A stretch of 64,000 nucleotides of DNA from Hofstenia miamia (GCA_900660155.1 CABFPE010000080.1:1099989-1163988), one strand, 5' to 3'. Positions 24,171-36,824 are shown, numbered from the stretch's first letter. Numbers and translations are program-made. Notes: generated by a model not told the origin, from the sequence alone.

Positions 24171-24849
24171 CCGGATTTGGCAGCCAAAAGCTTTATCCGC
24201 AAAACAGTACAATGCACCACAGTAATGTAAATGCAATGTTAGTCACTGGATGCAATTTCAACAACTGATGTACTCGGATTTAAATTACTTATTTCGCTGC
24301 CATATTTTTTGTTTGTTCGGTATGTTAGCAATTTGAAGCAGAGCATAATGTATACTATAATCAATTTATTACAAGATTGTCAGTGTAAACATACCACACC
24401 AAATACTTCTTGATAATTACTGTTAAAATTCAGATGACCGTTAAATTCGATCATTTATTTGCAAAATTTTGAACATGTTGCTTGTGTTAGTGTTCAGACT
24501 ACTTATAATNCCGGATTTGGCAGCCAAAAGCTTTATCCGCAAAACAGTACAATGCACCACAGTAATGTAAATGCAATGTTAGTCACTGGATGCAATTTCA
24601 ACAACTGATGTACTCGGATTTAAATTACTTATTTCGCTGCCATATTTTTTGTTTGTTCGGTATGTTAGCAATTTGAAGCAGAGCATAATGTATACTATAA
24701 TCAATTTATTACAAGATTGTCAGTGTAAACATACCACACCAAATACTTCTTGATAATTACTGTTAAAATTCAGATGACCGTTAAATTCGATCATTTATTT
24801 GCAAAATTTTGAACATGTTGCTTGTGTTAGTGTTCAGACTACTTATAAT
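24171..24849. repeat. Exact 339-bp tandem copy separated by one N
   Basis: 24171-24509 and 24511-24849 are identical as far as I can compare, with a single N at 24510 between them. The same pattern occurs at 43205. A true old duplication would show differences; an N placed exactly at the junction points to two overlapping contig ends joined without merging. It lies about 320 bp before the acid phosphatase ATG, so the apparent upstream region of that gene is affected. Confidence 0.85.
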
Positions 24850-25171
24850 CATTTTTGTTTTTACAATATTTCACAAAATAATTGCATAGAAATATTAAGA
24901 TATAATTCAAAGTTAGATAGATAGACGTACAGCTCATCCGATTATTTTTTATTATTTTCAAATTATGTATAATATATTGATCTTGAACCATACGCGTATT
25001 TTCAGAATAGCATTCTATGTCTTTACTTTTCTTAAAAATGTTTGCAAAAATTATGATGCTAACTATAATTCTACAAACTCTTCCAAGCACTAAACAAATT
25101 TGTTTTAAAATATTTTATCCCAATATTGTGAGTATTTACATATAAATGTTTGTTTCTAAAAGTAAATAAAT

Positions 25172-26257
25172 ATGGAAATTCTGAAATTAGTTTTGGGTAC
25201 AATATTCATTTGCACAGCACTTAGCGACATACAATCAGTGCAACTGCTGTGTAGACATGGTGCTCGATCTCCGATGATTGAGTATCCTAACTATAAGCAC
25301 AAAAATCACTGGAAGAATGGTGCAGGAGTTCTTACAACAGTTGGAATGCGAGAATGCTATGACGCTGGAATCTTCTTTAGGACGTTTTATCACGACCTCA
25401 TTTCGAACACTTCTTTTCCTCAAAGCGTTGAAGCGTACAGTGCAGAAAAAGACCGTGTTTTACAATCAGCAGAAGCTTTATTAGCTGGGCTATACCCTCC
25501 AATTTATGAGAAAGCAGTCGCCGTGGACTTGCTTTGGAGGCCCATTCCTGTAAGAGTTTTTTCAGTAGAAAGCGATTATTATCTTCAAGGAGTTGATATT
25601 GATAAATGCCCAGCCTTAGCTAAGGAATATACGGAAATTTACTTTTCGGAGATTGTAAAAGATTTTGTAAATCAAGAAAAAGCATTCATTGAAAAAATGT
25701 GTACGCTAGCTGGATATAGAAAGTTTGACTACCTGGATATGTTTGTATGCGTTTTCGCATTGACAGACTGCTTCAATTGCGATAAAGCTGCCAACTTAAG
25801 TCGTCCAACGTGGATTTCGTCTGAAGAGGAATCTCATTTGCAGCGTATTAAAGGATCATTTTTAACTATATTGAACAAAGACTTTCCAGAATATAGCTAT
25901 ATGAGTAGGGGCGGTGGACCATTATTGGGTAAAATCGTTAATAACCTAATCAACTTTTCTGCTACGGCTGAAAAGCATTTCGTGCTTTTTCATGCGCATG
26001 ATATAACGATTGCATCGTTTTTAGGAAATTTGAATTTTACCATTTACTACGATCCACCTTTCGCGAGTTGTGTCGCAGTAGAATTACATTCTGAAAATCA
26101 AGAGTTTTATGTGGAGATGCGATATCATAATTCTACCGATACACCTGCGCCATTGACGTTGCAAGGCTGCTCTCAACAATGTCCCCTCAAACAATTTCTC
26201 TCATTGACATCAAATAGAGTCAACCTACATCCAGAAGAGGAATGCTTGTTACCATAA
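25172..26257 (+). CDS. Secreted/lysosomal histidine acid phosphatase, intronless
   Basis: 361 residues, a normal length for prostatic/lysosomal-type acid phosphatases of the histidine phosphatase clan, which hydrolyse phosphomonoesters through a phospho-His intermediate. Residues 1-18 form a signal peptide. CRHGARSP at 27-34 carries the nucleophile His29 and phosphate-binding Arg28 and Arg32; SAEKDRVLQSA (90-100) supplies a further Arg; HAHD at 274-277 gives the second His and the acid Asp. The C-terminal LQGCSQQCPLKQF fits the family's LPGCxxxCPL block. There are several Cys pairs and N-glycosylation sites. No TM helix is seen near the C-terminus, so it is probably soluble. The frame is one uninterrupted exon inside the PEDS1 intron on the opposite strand. 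ATTAAA at 26327-26332 may serve polyadenylation. Confidence 0.93.
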   Translation: MEILKLVLGTIFICTALSDIQSVQLLCRHGARSPMIEYPNYKHKNHWKNGAGVLTTVGMRECYDAGIFFRTFYHDLISNTSFPQSVEAYSAEKDRVLQSAEALLAGLYPPIYEKAVAVDLLWRPIPVRVFSVESDYYLQGVDIDKCPALAKEYTEIYFSEIVKDFVNQEKAFIEKMCTLAGYRKFDYLDMFVCVFALTDCFNCDKAANLSRPTWISSEEESHLQRIKGSFLTILNKDFPEYSYMSRGGGPLLGKIVNNLINFSATAEKHFVLFHAHDITIASFLGNLNFTIYYDPPFASCVAVELHSENQEFYVEMRYHNSTDTPAPLTLQGCSQQCPLKQFLSLTSNRVNLHPEEECLLP

Positions 26258-26299
26258 CTTCTCAATATTCCATCAGAATTTTTGAAATTTCATTCACAT

Positions 26300-29200
26300 T
26301 AAACTGCTTGTCATAATTTTTATGCCATTAAAGCTTTAGAAAAAATTGTAATTTATCAAAATATGGAAGCCATAGCCGTAGGGCTTTGGCCCTAGCCGGC
26401 CGTTAACCATAATTTTTTTACTATAGTCGGGGATTTTTACTACTGCTACTGCAATATTGTAATTTTCAATGCAACAATTAAAACATATCCATTGTTTGAA
26501 CAATTACATAAAATCATAAAAACGGCTGTTTTAAAAACAATACGAATAAAATTCATGGAAAAATTGTAATGTTCAAAAATACTATGTGAATATTGAAACG
26601 TATTGCAAACAACTGAAAGAATTGAAGTGATGATACGCGTCAGTTTATAAACAGAATACAGCAAATATTTCGTGATTTCTGAACCACTATAAACATTTCA
26701 ATGACATGTTGCTGTATTTGAATAAAATGATTTCTGTTTATACCATTTATGATTTCAAACGTTCGTACTCTCACTAGTTTTGAGTCCTGATATATAAATT
26801 TTAATACAATTCATCATTACGGCTCTGTATTCTCAATATTGCAATGCATTCTATGTACTTCTTAGCCATACATATAAACTAAAATATATTTGTAATAATC
26901 ATATACATACATGCACAGTATCATCACTTTTATTATTAGACTTGAAAACTGAAACAACGTGTAACCAATTGCAATTCATGTATGAATTTTAGCCGGTATT
27001 TTGGCCGTGAATCAAAATCGTTGGCGGCAGCAGGCCTTTGGCTGCGGCCATGGCCGCAGAACACTACCATGAACTGGGGTAATTCAAACGTTAAGATGTT
27101 TCTACAGATAGTTGCCAGATGAATCAACTACAAAGTATTTCCGGATGCTGTAATGGCTATGATACTCTCTCAAGTTGCTATTAAGATATTTATGCATAGA
27201 GAATGTATGCAAGTTTGAAAATTAAAATTCAATACACCTGTAGCTGTCTAATCGATCCAATGCAATTCAAATTGAACCTAATCAAGCTTTCTTCTTCCTC
27301 GAACTCCGAATGAGCTCATCAAAGAAAGCTTCAGATAAAATTAGTCGAAAGTTAGATTATCTATTTTATTGGCATGCTGCAGGAGAAATGCTGGTGCCGG
27401 TACTCCAAAGTCTGGTCGAAGAGCAAAGGTTGCTTCAGGACAAGTTATACAGTCCTCAGATCGGCCGTCTACTTCTGCAGCAGCGGCCTGCTTACCAAGC
27501 GTGTCAAGGAATGGAAGAGGCGATGTATCATCATCCGATGAGAAAGATATTTGGCTTTGCATTATGTAAAAGTTTTTGTATTTATTATATTTTTTGCTCT
27601 CAGTAATAGAACAACGTTTTACATTGTTTAAATATATCATTTTGACAAATGGATGGATTATATTTTAGTATATATTTAACTAAATTTCGTCATATTTTGT
27701 CAAAAAATATAGTCATATTTTGTTGTTTACAGTCGTATTTCGGGTTGCTCTAGTGATGAGTTACCGAGATACTCAAAACTACAGCCGAAGAAACACAATT
27801 AGCCTTAAGTTTTCTCAGTATGTTTCAACTTTCTTTGCATCTATCCCAAATTTTTCACCGTATAAAGTGTGACCTTGTGAATCATTTAGATTTCAAAAAA
27901 TCATAGCATTGCCTAAGAAAGCGTGTAAATGTGATTCATGGGTAAAACGAGCAAAATGGGCCAAAACCAAATTTCAAATGCAACAACAAGCTGTCCAATT
28001 TCATTTTGAGCCACCAAATGGGTATACTTTTGAAGTTTTAAAGCTTCCTAGCGTTACATTTGTTTTCCTGAAAAGAAAATAACCCTACTAATATTGTAAC
28101 ACGCAAATACGGCAATAACACCAATGATTTTAATTGTAATTCATCAGAAATTTCAAAGTTGGAAGTTACTTTACGTCACGGACGTCCGTGCTTTACGTCC
28201 ATTTTACCAAAGCGATTTACGAGGATCAATTAGCAACATTTTCAGGCCATAATTGAGCATCGTTTTTAATCATGTGTTTGCGCAATGAACACTACGATGC
28301 TATTTGATAACTATAGTCCATAATTTTGGAAATTTAAGCAATGTTTGAGGAGTATACCCATAAATATTTTGCAAGTTCGATAGTTCTCTGCAAAACTTAC
28401 AATCACTATCTGTGAAACATTAAAAATGACAAATTACTTACATGAATAATTATATATTCAATAAATATTTGCAAGAAATTCAAGTATGCATTGAAATTAT
28501 ACACATGTCGGTGGGTGAAAGCAATTTAAGCAAAGTGCAAGCATTAAGCGGATGGATTTAAGTCCTATCATAGCACTTAATCAGTTATAACAAAATATTA
28601 AGAACCTTAACATATCATATTAACTACATATATCTGTTAGGAAAAGCGTTGTTCAAGGTATATTGATAACCCTAGGTAACATTTTTGAAAAGTAAAGTGG
28701 TATAAATTGGAAATTCTATGAGGACATTATTTTTGCTTTTATTTTTCATCTAGAAAAAAGTCATGCTCATTTGAAATGTTAGTAGATTTTGCTACATTTT
28801 TGTTAATGTCTTCAAAATAAGACCTTAAATTAGCTTCCTAAACATTTTGCAATTTCATTGAAATATATTGAGTTGAATTTTAGAAAAGCGTAAATATCTT
28901 CATAGTTTGTTTTCTATTAAAAATCGCAATGATCTACATACAATGTTTACTTTAGCTCATCATTTTGTTATGCTGCTAAGCCAAATATGTTCTAAATTGT
29001 GCGCTTTTTATGCCAACAACAAATCATGCATCCTTGAAAATTAATATGTAACTGGTACAAAACTACTTCATTCTAACACATTTGTGACCAAGAGAAGATA
29101 TTGTCTCTGCTTTCAGGCTTCTTTTGAAGGTAAGTATGGAACAGTATATTAAACTTAAAATGCGTATGTTTAATAACTACGACTTCAAAATTTGAATTCA

Positions 29201-30640
29201 AATGATTGGAATAGTTTGAAGATGAACTGAATCAAAGGCATTTTTATTAAATATATTTCAGGTTCTAATTTTTGAAAATTTCCTTGCAAATATTTTATTA
29301 AAAAACTAAGTTGGTCTCTCGAAATAAACTTAATGAAATTATGACTTGCAAAATTCCTCATTCGTCTACTTTTCGATTTTCCTATTGATTCATAAATAGT
29401 ACATGTATTATACTCATATTTTGATAAAAGCCAAGTTAAAGGCAATTGAATCAAGCCGCAGACTCAAAATGACTGTATGTTGACATGGCTCTACTTACTA
29501 TATAGAAAATGAAAAATACGAGCACTCTTTGCAAAAATTTTCTAAAATACAAAAGTGCACTTATCAATTCTTAGGTATTGAACCGCTAATACTAGTGCAC
29601 ACAATTTCTTAGCACCTCTGTATACAAGAGAAATTTACTATTTTACATTTGATTAGACAATGGCTATGGAGAGAGTCAACAGATGATCTTTTCAAATGCA
29701 ATTTTTGTGCCAATTAAGAAAGGCAGTAATTTTCATTAAAGGAAAATATCATTGTACATTATGCAAATGCTTCATCAGTTACCAAGGTTAAGGGTAATGG
29801 AATCTAAAACCACAATATGTTGAAGCAGATTTATTTTTATTGTTGTATAACTTGTTGTTAAGAAAATCTTTCTCTTAAGTGTAAGAGTTTGCAACCGCTG
29901 TTGCATATTAATTTGGTAATATTCAAAAAAATAACAGTATCAATTAAATTGGCTAAGTAATCAAATGTTTAAATTAATTATTTCTAAAATTATCAGAGGC
30001 CAAAATATATTTAGATTTCAAGTCGCTTTTGCACTTGACCATAAAGTTGCTTGTTGCTTGTAATATAAAATACTTCTGATGTTTAGGAAAACTTGTGACG
30101 TGCAGTGAAATAAAAAACAACATGCTTATAAAAATTTCCTTTCCAATGATATATAGCACTATGTATAACGTTTTTCATGCTACCTAGTGTAATGAGAATT
30201 ACAAAATTCGAAACTGATTGTATTTAAGGTATTCTCCGCAACTTTCCGTATTTTTTGCTTGCCACACTTTTGCTTTGAAGTGAAAATTTTATTGAGAATA
30301 TGAATCCGTGGTGATGTTTAACCAAAAATCTGATTTAAACATTTCGTAGTAAAAGTAATTACAATTTCATCTTTTCTCAGTGATTGTTTGCGTGGAGTCC
30401 AAACGGACCCCGAAACATTATAGGTGTTAAAAGACATTCAGTTTTAAATTAAGCAATTGAAAGAAACTAGGGACTTCAGGAAGCCATTAGGTATGCTATG
30501 GAATATTAATAAAACAGCAAGCTTTACACTCCACGATGGATTTCTATAGTACAACGGATGGATATACAGTATATATAACTAGAAAATAATATCTATAGGC
30601 ACATCATAATTATTAATTTCGTGATTTGATCAATTTAGAC
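26300..30640. other. Gene-poor stretch; one unrecognised frame near 27,300-27,570
   Basis: Two GC-rich patches (near 26,385 and 27,020) resemble repeat fragments. A GC-richer block at 27310-27606 is open in more than one frame; one version is rich in Ser, Ala and Arg (STSAAAACLPS, then SSSDEKDIW). It could be an exon of a lost transposon or chance. A 14-bp palindrome lies at 28177-28190. Nothing else is recognised. Confidence 0.4.
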
Positions 30641-31135
30641 AACACATTTAATAAACTGAATTCGATCCCTGAAGCGCTACAAAATAAAACAGTAGATCTT
30701 GCAGACGTCCGGCTTCTTTTTGATAAAATTACCAACTTCTATGCAGTTTTGTCGAAATATTTGTCATTCATTCTAAAAGCTTTGAAAATGAGATTGTAAA
30801 AATTCTCAATGATCAACAGACAAGCAAAGTACTGAGGAAAAATTGTCTGCGTCTTGTCTTAAGTCGTTTGCAATGAATCATTTTGAAGCCAATAATGAGA
30901 ATCTAAAACTGATGCTAATGATTTTACAATATTGGTCCTAAAAATACGAAAACGTAACTGTAGTTTTACTGAAAAAATAGTTATATGGACTGTCATTTTC
31001 TTTTACATACCTCCAATATGGTTGAACGTTTCTTCAGTGTCGCAGGACATGCATGCAATGATGTTCGACAAAGCAATTTGTCCTTAAATTTAGAAATGCA
31101 ACTTTTCTTGAAACTCAACAAAATTATAGGTCAAA
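30640..31135 (+). pseudogene. Decayed hAT transposase, C-terminal dimerisation region
   Basis: In mixed frames: VDLADVRLLFDKITNFY near 30,690, FEN.IVKILNDQQ near 30,785, and at about 31,011-31,125 SNMVERFFSVAGHACNDVRQ followed by NLSLNLEMQLFLKLNK. This is the hATC dimerisation block, whose usual form is N.VERxFS....x.DxR..L.P..xE..LFLK.N. There are stops between the pieces and no TIRs were found. The N-terminal half is not seen. Unlike the TAGGGTG elements in this window, it has a classical hATC signature. Confidence 0.7.
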
Positions 31136-31139
31136 ATAT

Positions 31140-32590
31140 CTAGTCTCAATACTACTTTAGTTGTTCATTTATATCATTTTGTTGTGAAATACACTTTTGT
31201 GTTTCATTGTTTTAAAGTAGAATGTGGAGAAACAAAATTTAATGAACATAAACACTGTATTCAGGGCAGAGGCCCACCCAGAGGGGGGACAAGGGAACGT
31301 TCCCCCTCAACAGAGCACAGATGCTTCCATACCTCATGAAATGTATGTCTTTAACACTCATAGTACATGTATAGTATATTTATATAGTATATTTATCATA
31401 TTTATCAAGTAACCAAAAATGCTCACGAAAAAACTATATCTAACATAAATTATTAGCATTATTGGAACACAAAATCTTGTTAAGTTAATTTTTACTGAAT
31501 ACTATATACATGAAATTGCAAAGATATTAGAAAAATTAGTTTTAGTACAAAATATAAGGTAAAAGATATGCCATATTTGCTTAAAAAATTAATCAATAAA
31601 TTTTATTCAATGTTTCCCAGTAGTTGTATAGCAAAATTCTAAATTAATTGCATTTTCAATTTTATGTGACTGAGGACTATATGGGATGCTATAAACCAAA
31701 GGAATTGAGGTCAGATTGTAGCATGCTGCTTTACATCTTTAATATATCAGACATCTTAAAAATTCATTAGATGTCTTAGAAACATGTGAATATAAGCATT
31801 TGAAGTGTGAAAATTTAAAAATGATAACAGAATTTAGCTTGATTAATATTCTTGAGAGTAACTTTGATTTATTAAAAAATTATTATATTTTATTAAAATA
31901 TCTATACAAAAACAAATATGAATTTTAGACGCCGGTGCAAAAACTCGAATTGGTCGCAAAAATTCAGAGCGCGATGGTATACTGCTGCATGGAAAAGATT
32001 GCAGATTGCTCGAAATCAATCTAATCATTCCAAAATAGTCAATTGCTTTCTCTGAAAATATATTTTTCAAGTTTATCGTACTTCATCTAAAAGTAGAATA
32101 TAGAAACTATAAGAATTTGCTGGCATAGCATTAACAAAGTGTCACTCCTATATTACAATAAAATGATAAAAGTTAATATCTATCAATATAATATTATTTC
32201 ACTTCTCATTAAAAATGAAAATGGTATTAATTTCAAGAGGAATTATTCAAAATTGCAGCGCTAAGTTTCATCAATTTACCTTTAAATTCAGAAGCTTTTT
32301 GCAACGTTTATGTGCAACATGGGCAAGGGCACAGCCAGAAGTTCTTTGCAGGGGGGGGAAGAATATATTATTTGAAGTGCAAATGCTGTTAAGAGAAAAA
32401 CAATCACGAATTATCAATGTATAAGAAATGCAATATTTGACCATTCAATTGCCATAACTATCGCAAAATAACAAAATGAACCTGACTGCACATTATACAT
32501 AAATGAGAAACAAAATTTTAAAATATTAGGAAAAATAAAAAATTAAAATTAAAAAGGAAGGAGCATTTTGTAGCATCGACTTAGGCCCTG
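31140..32590. other. No gene seen; scraps of G-rich MITEs
   Basis: Fragments at about 31,262-31,312 (CAGAGGCCCACCCAGAGGGG) and 32,325-32,358 (ACAGCCAGAAGTTCTTTGC before a G run) resemble the ends of the CAGG...GTA.CCAGG MITEs at 33008 and 55998. Otherwise AT-rich with nothing recognised. Confidence 0.35.
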
Positions 32591-32598
32591 TTTTTATT

Positions 32599-32733
32599 AG
32601 AGTTGAGTGAACCCGCTGTGAGTCAACCCGCTTGAAGAAATCTGTTTCCATTTAATTTTTCGTCCCGCTTTGACTGGCAGCGGGGCGACTTACCTCTAAT
32701 GGGAACACGTTCGCCCCGCTGCCACTCAACTCT
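32599..32733. repeat. Nested inverted repeats, probable MITE of unknown family
   Basis: An outer pair, AGAGTTGAGTG (32599-32609) and its reverse complement (32723-32733), encloses an inner perfect 13-bp pair, GGCAGCGGGGCGA (32676-32688) and its complement (32711-32723), with a 22-base loop. Further related words (GTGGGAACACATTCGTTCCACTG) follow to about 32,800. The block is much more GC-rich than its surroundings. Confidence 0.6.
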
Positions 32734-33007
32734 GTTCTTTAAAAGTGGGGTGAAAGTTATAACGCTGTGATAAATCAAGTGGGAACACATTCGTTCCACT
32801 GTAACTCTTAATGTACAAGGAAAAATTCGTCCCATATCTCTTAGAATTTGCAATAAATAGCATTTTTCAATATGTCTCCGTATGCTTACCAGTCAAGAAT
32901 TAATCAAAATCTGTTGTTGCAGATATTGAAGCACGATGCCTGTGGCCTTAAATAGCATTTTGAGTATCTTAAAGCACTTACAACTCAATATAATCTTTCT
33001 TGAAAAC

Positions 33008-33280
33008 CAGGCCCGTAGCCAGCATTATCACCTGAGGGGTCAACACGCATTCAGTAGGTTGATGGGAATTTCGCCCTTACTCAAAATTTAAACTAAAATT
33101 TTACCAAGACTGTACACCATTTTAAGGTTTATGTTGTATACATTGGCGTGGCAGAATTTTCTGATGGGGAGGTCATCTAGTAATGATCACGTGTTTTTAG
33201 GTTCGTTGTCCAGGAAGGGTTGACTGATCTTCCAGGGGGGGGGGAGGTGCGGCCCCTAACTCCCCGTGGCTACAGGCCTG
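33008..33280. mobile_element. hAT-type MITE with 8-bp target duplication TTGAAAAC
   Basis: Ends CAGGCCCGTAGCC and GGCTACAGGCCTG are inverted repeats with one mismatch. They are flanked by perfect TTGAAAAC on both sides (33000-33007 and 33281-33288). It is 273 bp long, non-coding, with a G-run near the right end. The 8-bp duplication and CAGG start fit hAT. Confidence 0.88.
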
Positions 33281-33289
33281 TTGAAAACT

Positions 33290-36055
33290 TAGCCGCAATG
33301 ATATCAGCAAAATTATATGATGACAATTAAATTCCTCGGGAAGGAATATTAAATGGGGTCTATATAAACCTCGTTCCAAAAGAACCTTTTAGATGTCGCT
33401 GTAGAACATTCTTCGATTACAATTGCAGTCACACTATGTTAATGCAAGTGTGCGCAATGGCAAATAAAAATTCAATAAATTTCAAAGCATTTCTCCTAAT
33501 TAGATGGATTAATAATCTCAACGAATTAATCTCATCATCTTTTTGACAAGCCTGAAATTTACTTGTTTGTACTTAACTGTAATTGGGGAGATTAAAAGAG
33601 GTGTTAAATATTAATTTCACCGAGCGTAGGGTGACACACTTGTACTGCCTCAAACCTACCTCCAGCTCCCTTGATATAAAATCAATTTAGTTTCTCATCA
33701 TTAAATCAGAAGTAATATGAGAGAAAAATATAACACAAGCGATTTTGATTAAATCAAAAGTTTTATTGCAAATGCGTACACGTTTTGCCCTAAGTTTAAC
33801 ACATGTAAATATTTTTTTAATCCGTAAGCATTTGCAATCTATATAGGGAATAGTTTGACAATTAATTCAGTTTATTGAAAATCTATTTTTGTGTGGGCCT
33901 GGTATTGGGGTTTTCCATAGATTTTTAGTTTCATTCTGTCTGCAATTGCTTTTGAAGCGTGTTTGTTTTTTGCATCAATTATGGAATACTTTAAAAAATA
34001 TATACATTTTGATGATGCACACATACAATATTGCCATTACCATTATCAAAGCACTACAATTCATTTTTATGCTCACAATTAGAATCCATGAAACATGCTT
34101 TCACACATATTAATTTTTTGTTTAATTACTAAAGAAAATATCATTGATGTGACTTAATTTTGGGTGATGTAATTTTTTTATGTATCCCAAGTATTGTCGC
34201 AGGTTAATTTCAAGAAATTGTTAAGCATATGCCCAATTGATTTTCGTCAATTTGTAAAAAATCAGTTTTTTAGTAAGTGCATATCTTAAATTACTGCTCA
34301 ATGGTCGGCTATTCAGAAAATGGATTTTTATTCTCTTATATTATTGGAATATTCTAAGAAGTATCAATTGGATAATAATTCACAAAATTGATCATTTTAG
34401 CATATGCGTTCTTTTGGCCACAAAAATGAAATTTAATTTTCGAAATTGGAAAGCTTAGTGCAAGCACGAGTGTTGTGAGTGGACTACTGTCGAGTGGGTT
34501 TTTTTCTATATGCATTTTTCAAGAATATTTTCTTCATAATTTTAGAATGGGTTCGTAAATTCAGATTTTTGCAAATGTGATTTTCGAGTTAATGTTATCC
34601 CAGCAATGTTACGTCGGATTTATCTGCAGAATGTATTTATTTTCAATTGACAGAAATTTCTTAAAATGCAAATTTAATATTTTATTGAAAAAAAATTTGG
34701 GTGCGTTATGTAACTTTAAAATATAAAATAGTTAATTAAAATGTATTGACAAAAGCTTCACTTCACTTTGTGGAGAATGTAATATAGACAACGACTTAAC
34801 GTTCTAATAAGACAATGAGTTATGCAACACGTTCTGATGAAATCTATTCCATTATGTATGCTAAATAGAATCCAAAATTCTGTGGGCCTGTTATGTGAAA
34901 TTAACCAGAAGTGTTTTTAGAAGAGTATGCGCCTAGTGTAATTAGTAAACCATCACTGGTTTTTCAAATCAACACAATCCTGCTCTTTAAAAGTATTCTT
35001 TCCTAATATTTTTCCGTAAAGTCCTATTTTTGTTTACAGATGTACAAAAAACTCTCATAACAAAAATGTTCTCTTCTAAAGTAACGGATTTTCGTTTTGT
35101 ATTTGTATCAAGAATGTTCCTCCTCAAAGCTGTTTCAATATCATATGAGTTACTACAACAATTAAAGTCATTCAAAAGTTGTATTTGTGTAGCCTAGCAA
35201 GAATTAATCATATTGCGCATTTTTACTTTTCACAGGTTTCCTTCTCCATTACAATGATGTTTGATGTTCTGTAGTATCAAAGTGCGTATACTTCATTGAA
35301 CTGGAAAAATATTATTGGATCGAACAAACAAATTTTGAAAATGCTTAAACAATAAATTTATTGAAATCACCATCCAAAGTAATCCAATTCCTTAAACAGA
35401 TTACTAAAATATTATTGGTCGTGAAACATATAAAAGGTAATCATTCTAGAAAAATGTTAGCTTGTTACATAACTTCGTGCTATCAAGGGTATGTGTTTGT
35501 CCTACATTTTATTCATAAAAAAATTATATTTTTTGCTAAAACCACAAATATATATCAAAAATTACTTAATAATTTCGATAGCCATATAATATAGGGCAAT
35601 TGATATATGAATTTCTTGCAAATAATACTTCAACTTAGAGTTTATAAAACCCCTCCTGCTTCATTGTCTCCATTCTATCAATGTTAAATATATATATANA
35701 AAAGTTCACAATTTGTAATAAAAATTTTTGATCTCGTTTCCTTTGACAAATATTATAAGTTAGTCTAAATTAGGTATTTCAAGTGATTAAAGGTAATTTA
35801 GAAATTTTGAAAATATTCTTCCAATAAAATATTTAAGAAAGAATATTTTAATCAAAATAATTGATATTTTTAAAGTGGATAGCTCAAATCTTGTTTGCAA
35901 AACATATAATAGAAATATTAATGAATTCAATTATAATCTAATTATTTTGAGTTGCACAAAAATAAAAGTTGTTCTTCAAAACTAAAATACTGGAGGAAAA
36001 TCATTTAATCTCAATTTATTGAATTAATATAAACTTATTGAAACTTAGTTTGAGG

Positions 36056-36096
<41 letters not shown>

Positions 36097-36330
36097 GGCA
36101 AATGATTAGAATTTCTTGAGCATTCAGAGTCTTAGATTTCATAATAGACATGTCAAATTTCCCAGAAAATATAAAAAACTTCATTTGTGTTGTATTTCAT
36201 TTAGTTATCCCTTTAATTGCAGATCATGTAAAAGAAAGAAGCAATTTACTTACAAATAATATACAGATAAAATACAATATAAAGAAATATAAAGCGGCAA
36301 AGCTAAAAAACACAATATATAATAATAACC
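33290..36330. other. No gene seen; TA repeats and a single N at 35699
   Basis: AT-rich, with TA repeats near 35,687-35,698 (ended by a single N) and 36,057-36,092. No exon or element end recognised. Confidence 0.5.
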
Positions 36331-36332
36331 AA

Positions 36333-36365
<33 letters not shown>

Positions 36366-36824
36366 CAGAGCAAATTTATTGCGCATTATATGTATACAAT
36401 ATCTACAAACTAACACATGACAAAAGAAAATAAACATGAACAAATTACTACAAATTAATATGTACAATATATAATAATATATTCAATGTTTGAGTGGATG
36501 TTTGTGTAGGTGCTCAATGTTGAATGTATGTTTCAAATGCATGAAGTGTATTACCGTCCCCTAATGTATACTGTTTTATAAGAAGAAATTGTTTCAATTT
36601 TTTTCTAAACTTCTTATAGTTTTTTCTATTCGCGTTTCATAATCTAAATTATTCCACAATTTAATTGATATGTGATGGAAGCCATTATAATTTTTATCTA
36701 AACTAAAAAACTTTTGCGATCGCTCATTTAATTTAATATAGTCATTAAGGAAAAGGAGAGATGTTTGTAGAGATTTGAATTTAAATAAGATAGATAGCAT
36801 ATGCATATGAATTTGATAGAACGG
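36331..36824 (-). mobile_element. LINE 3' end with ATT repeat tail, cut by an assembly gap
   Basis: On the minus strand the sequence enters from the gap reading MHMLSILFKFKSLQ, then YNGFHHISIKLWNNLDYE and RIEKTIRSLEKN, the C-terminal ORF2 pattern (LWN.L) of non-LTR retrotransposons. It then runs through a short 3' region to AATAAATTTGCTCTG and an ATT-repeat tail at 36331-36364. The rest of the element is in or beyond the N run. It differs from the CR1-like copy at 9,074-13,500. Confidence 0.65.
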
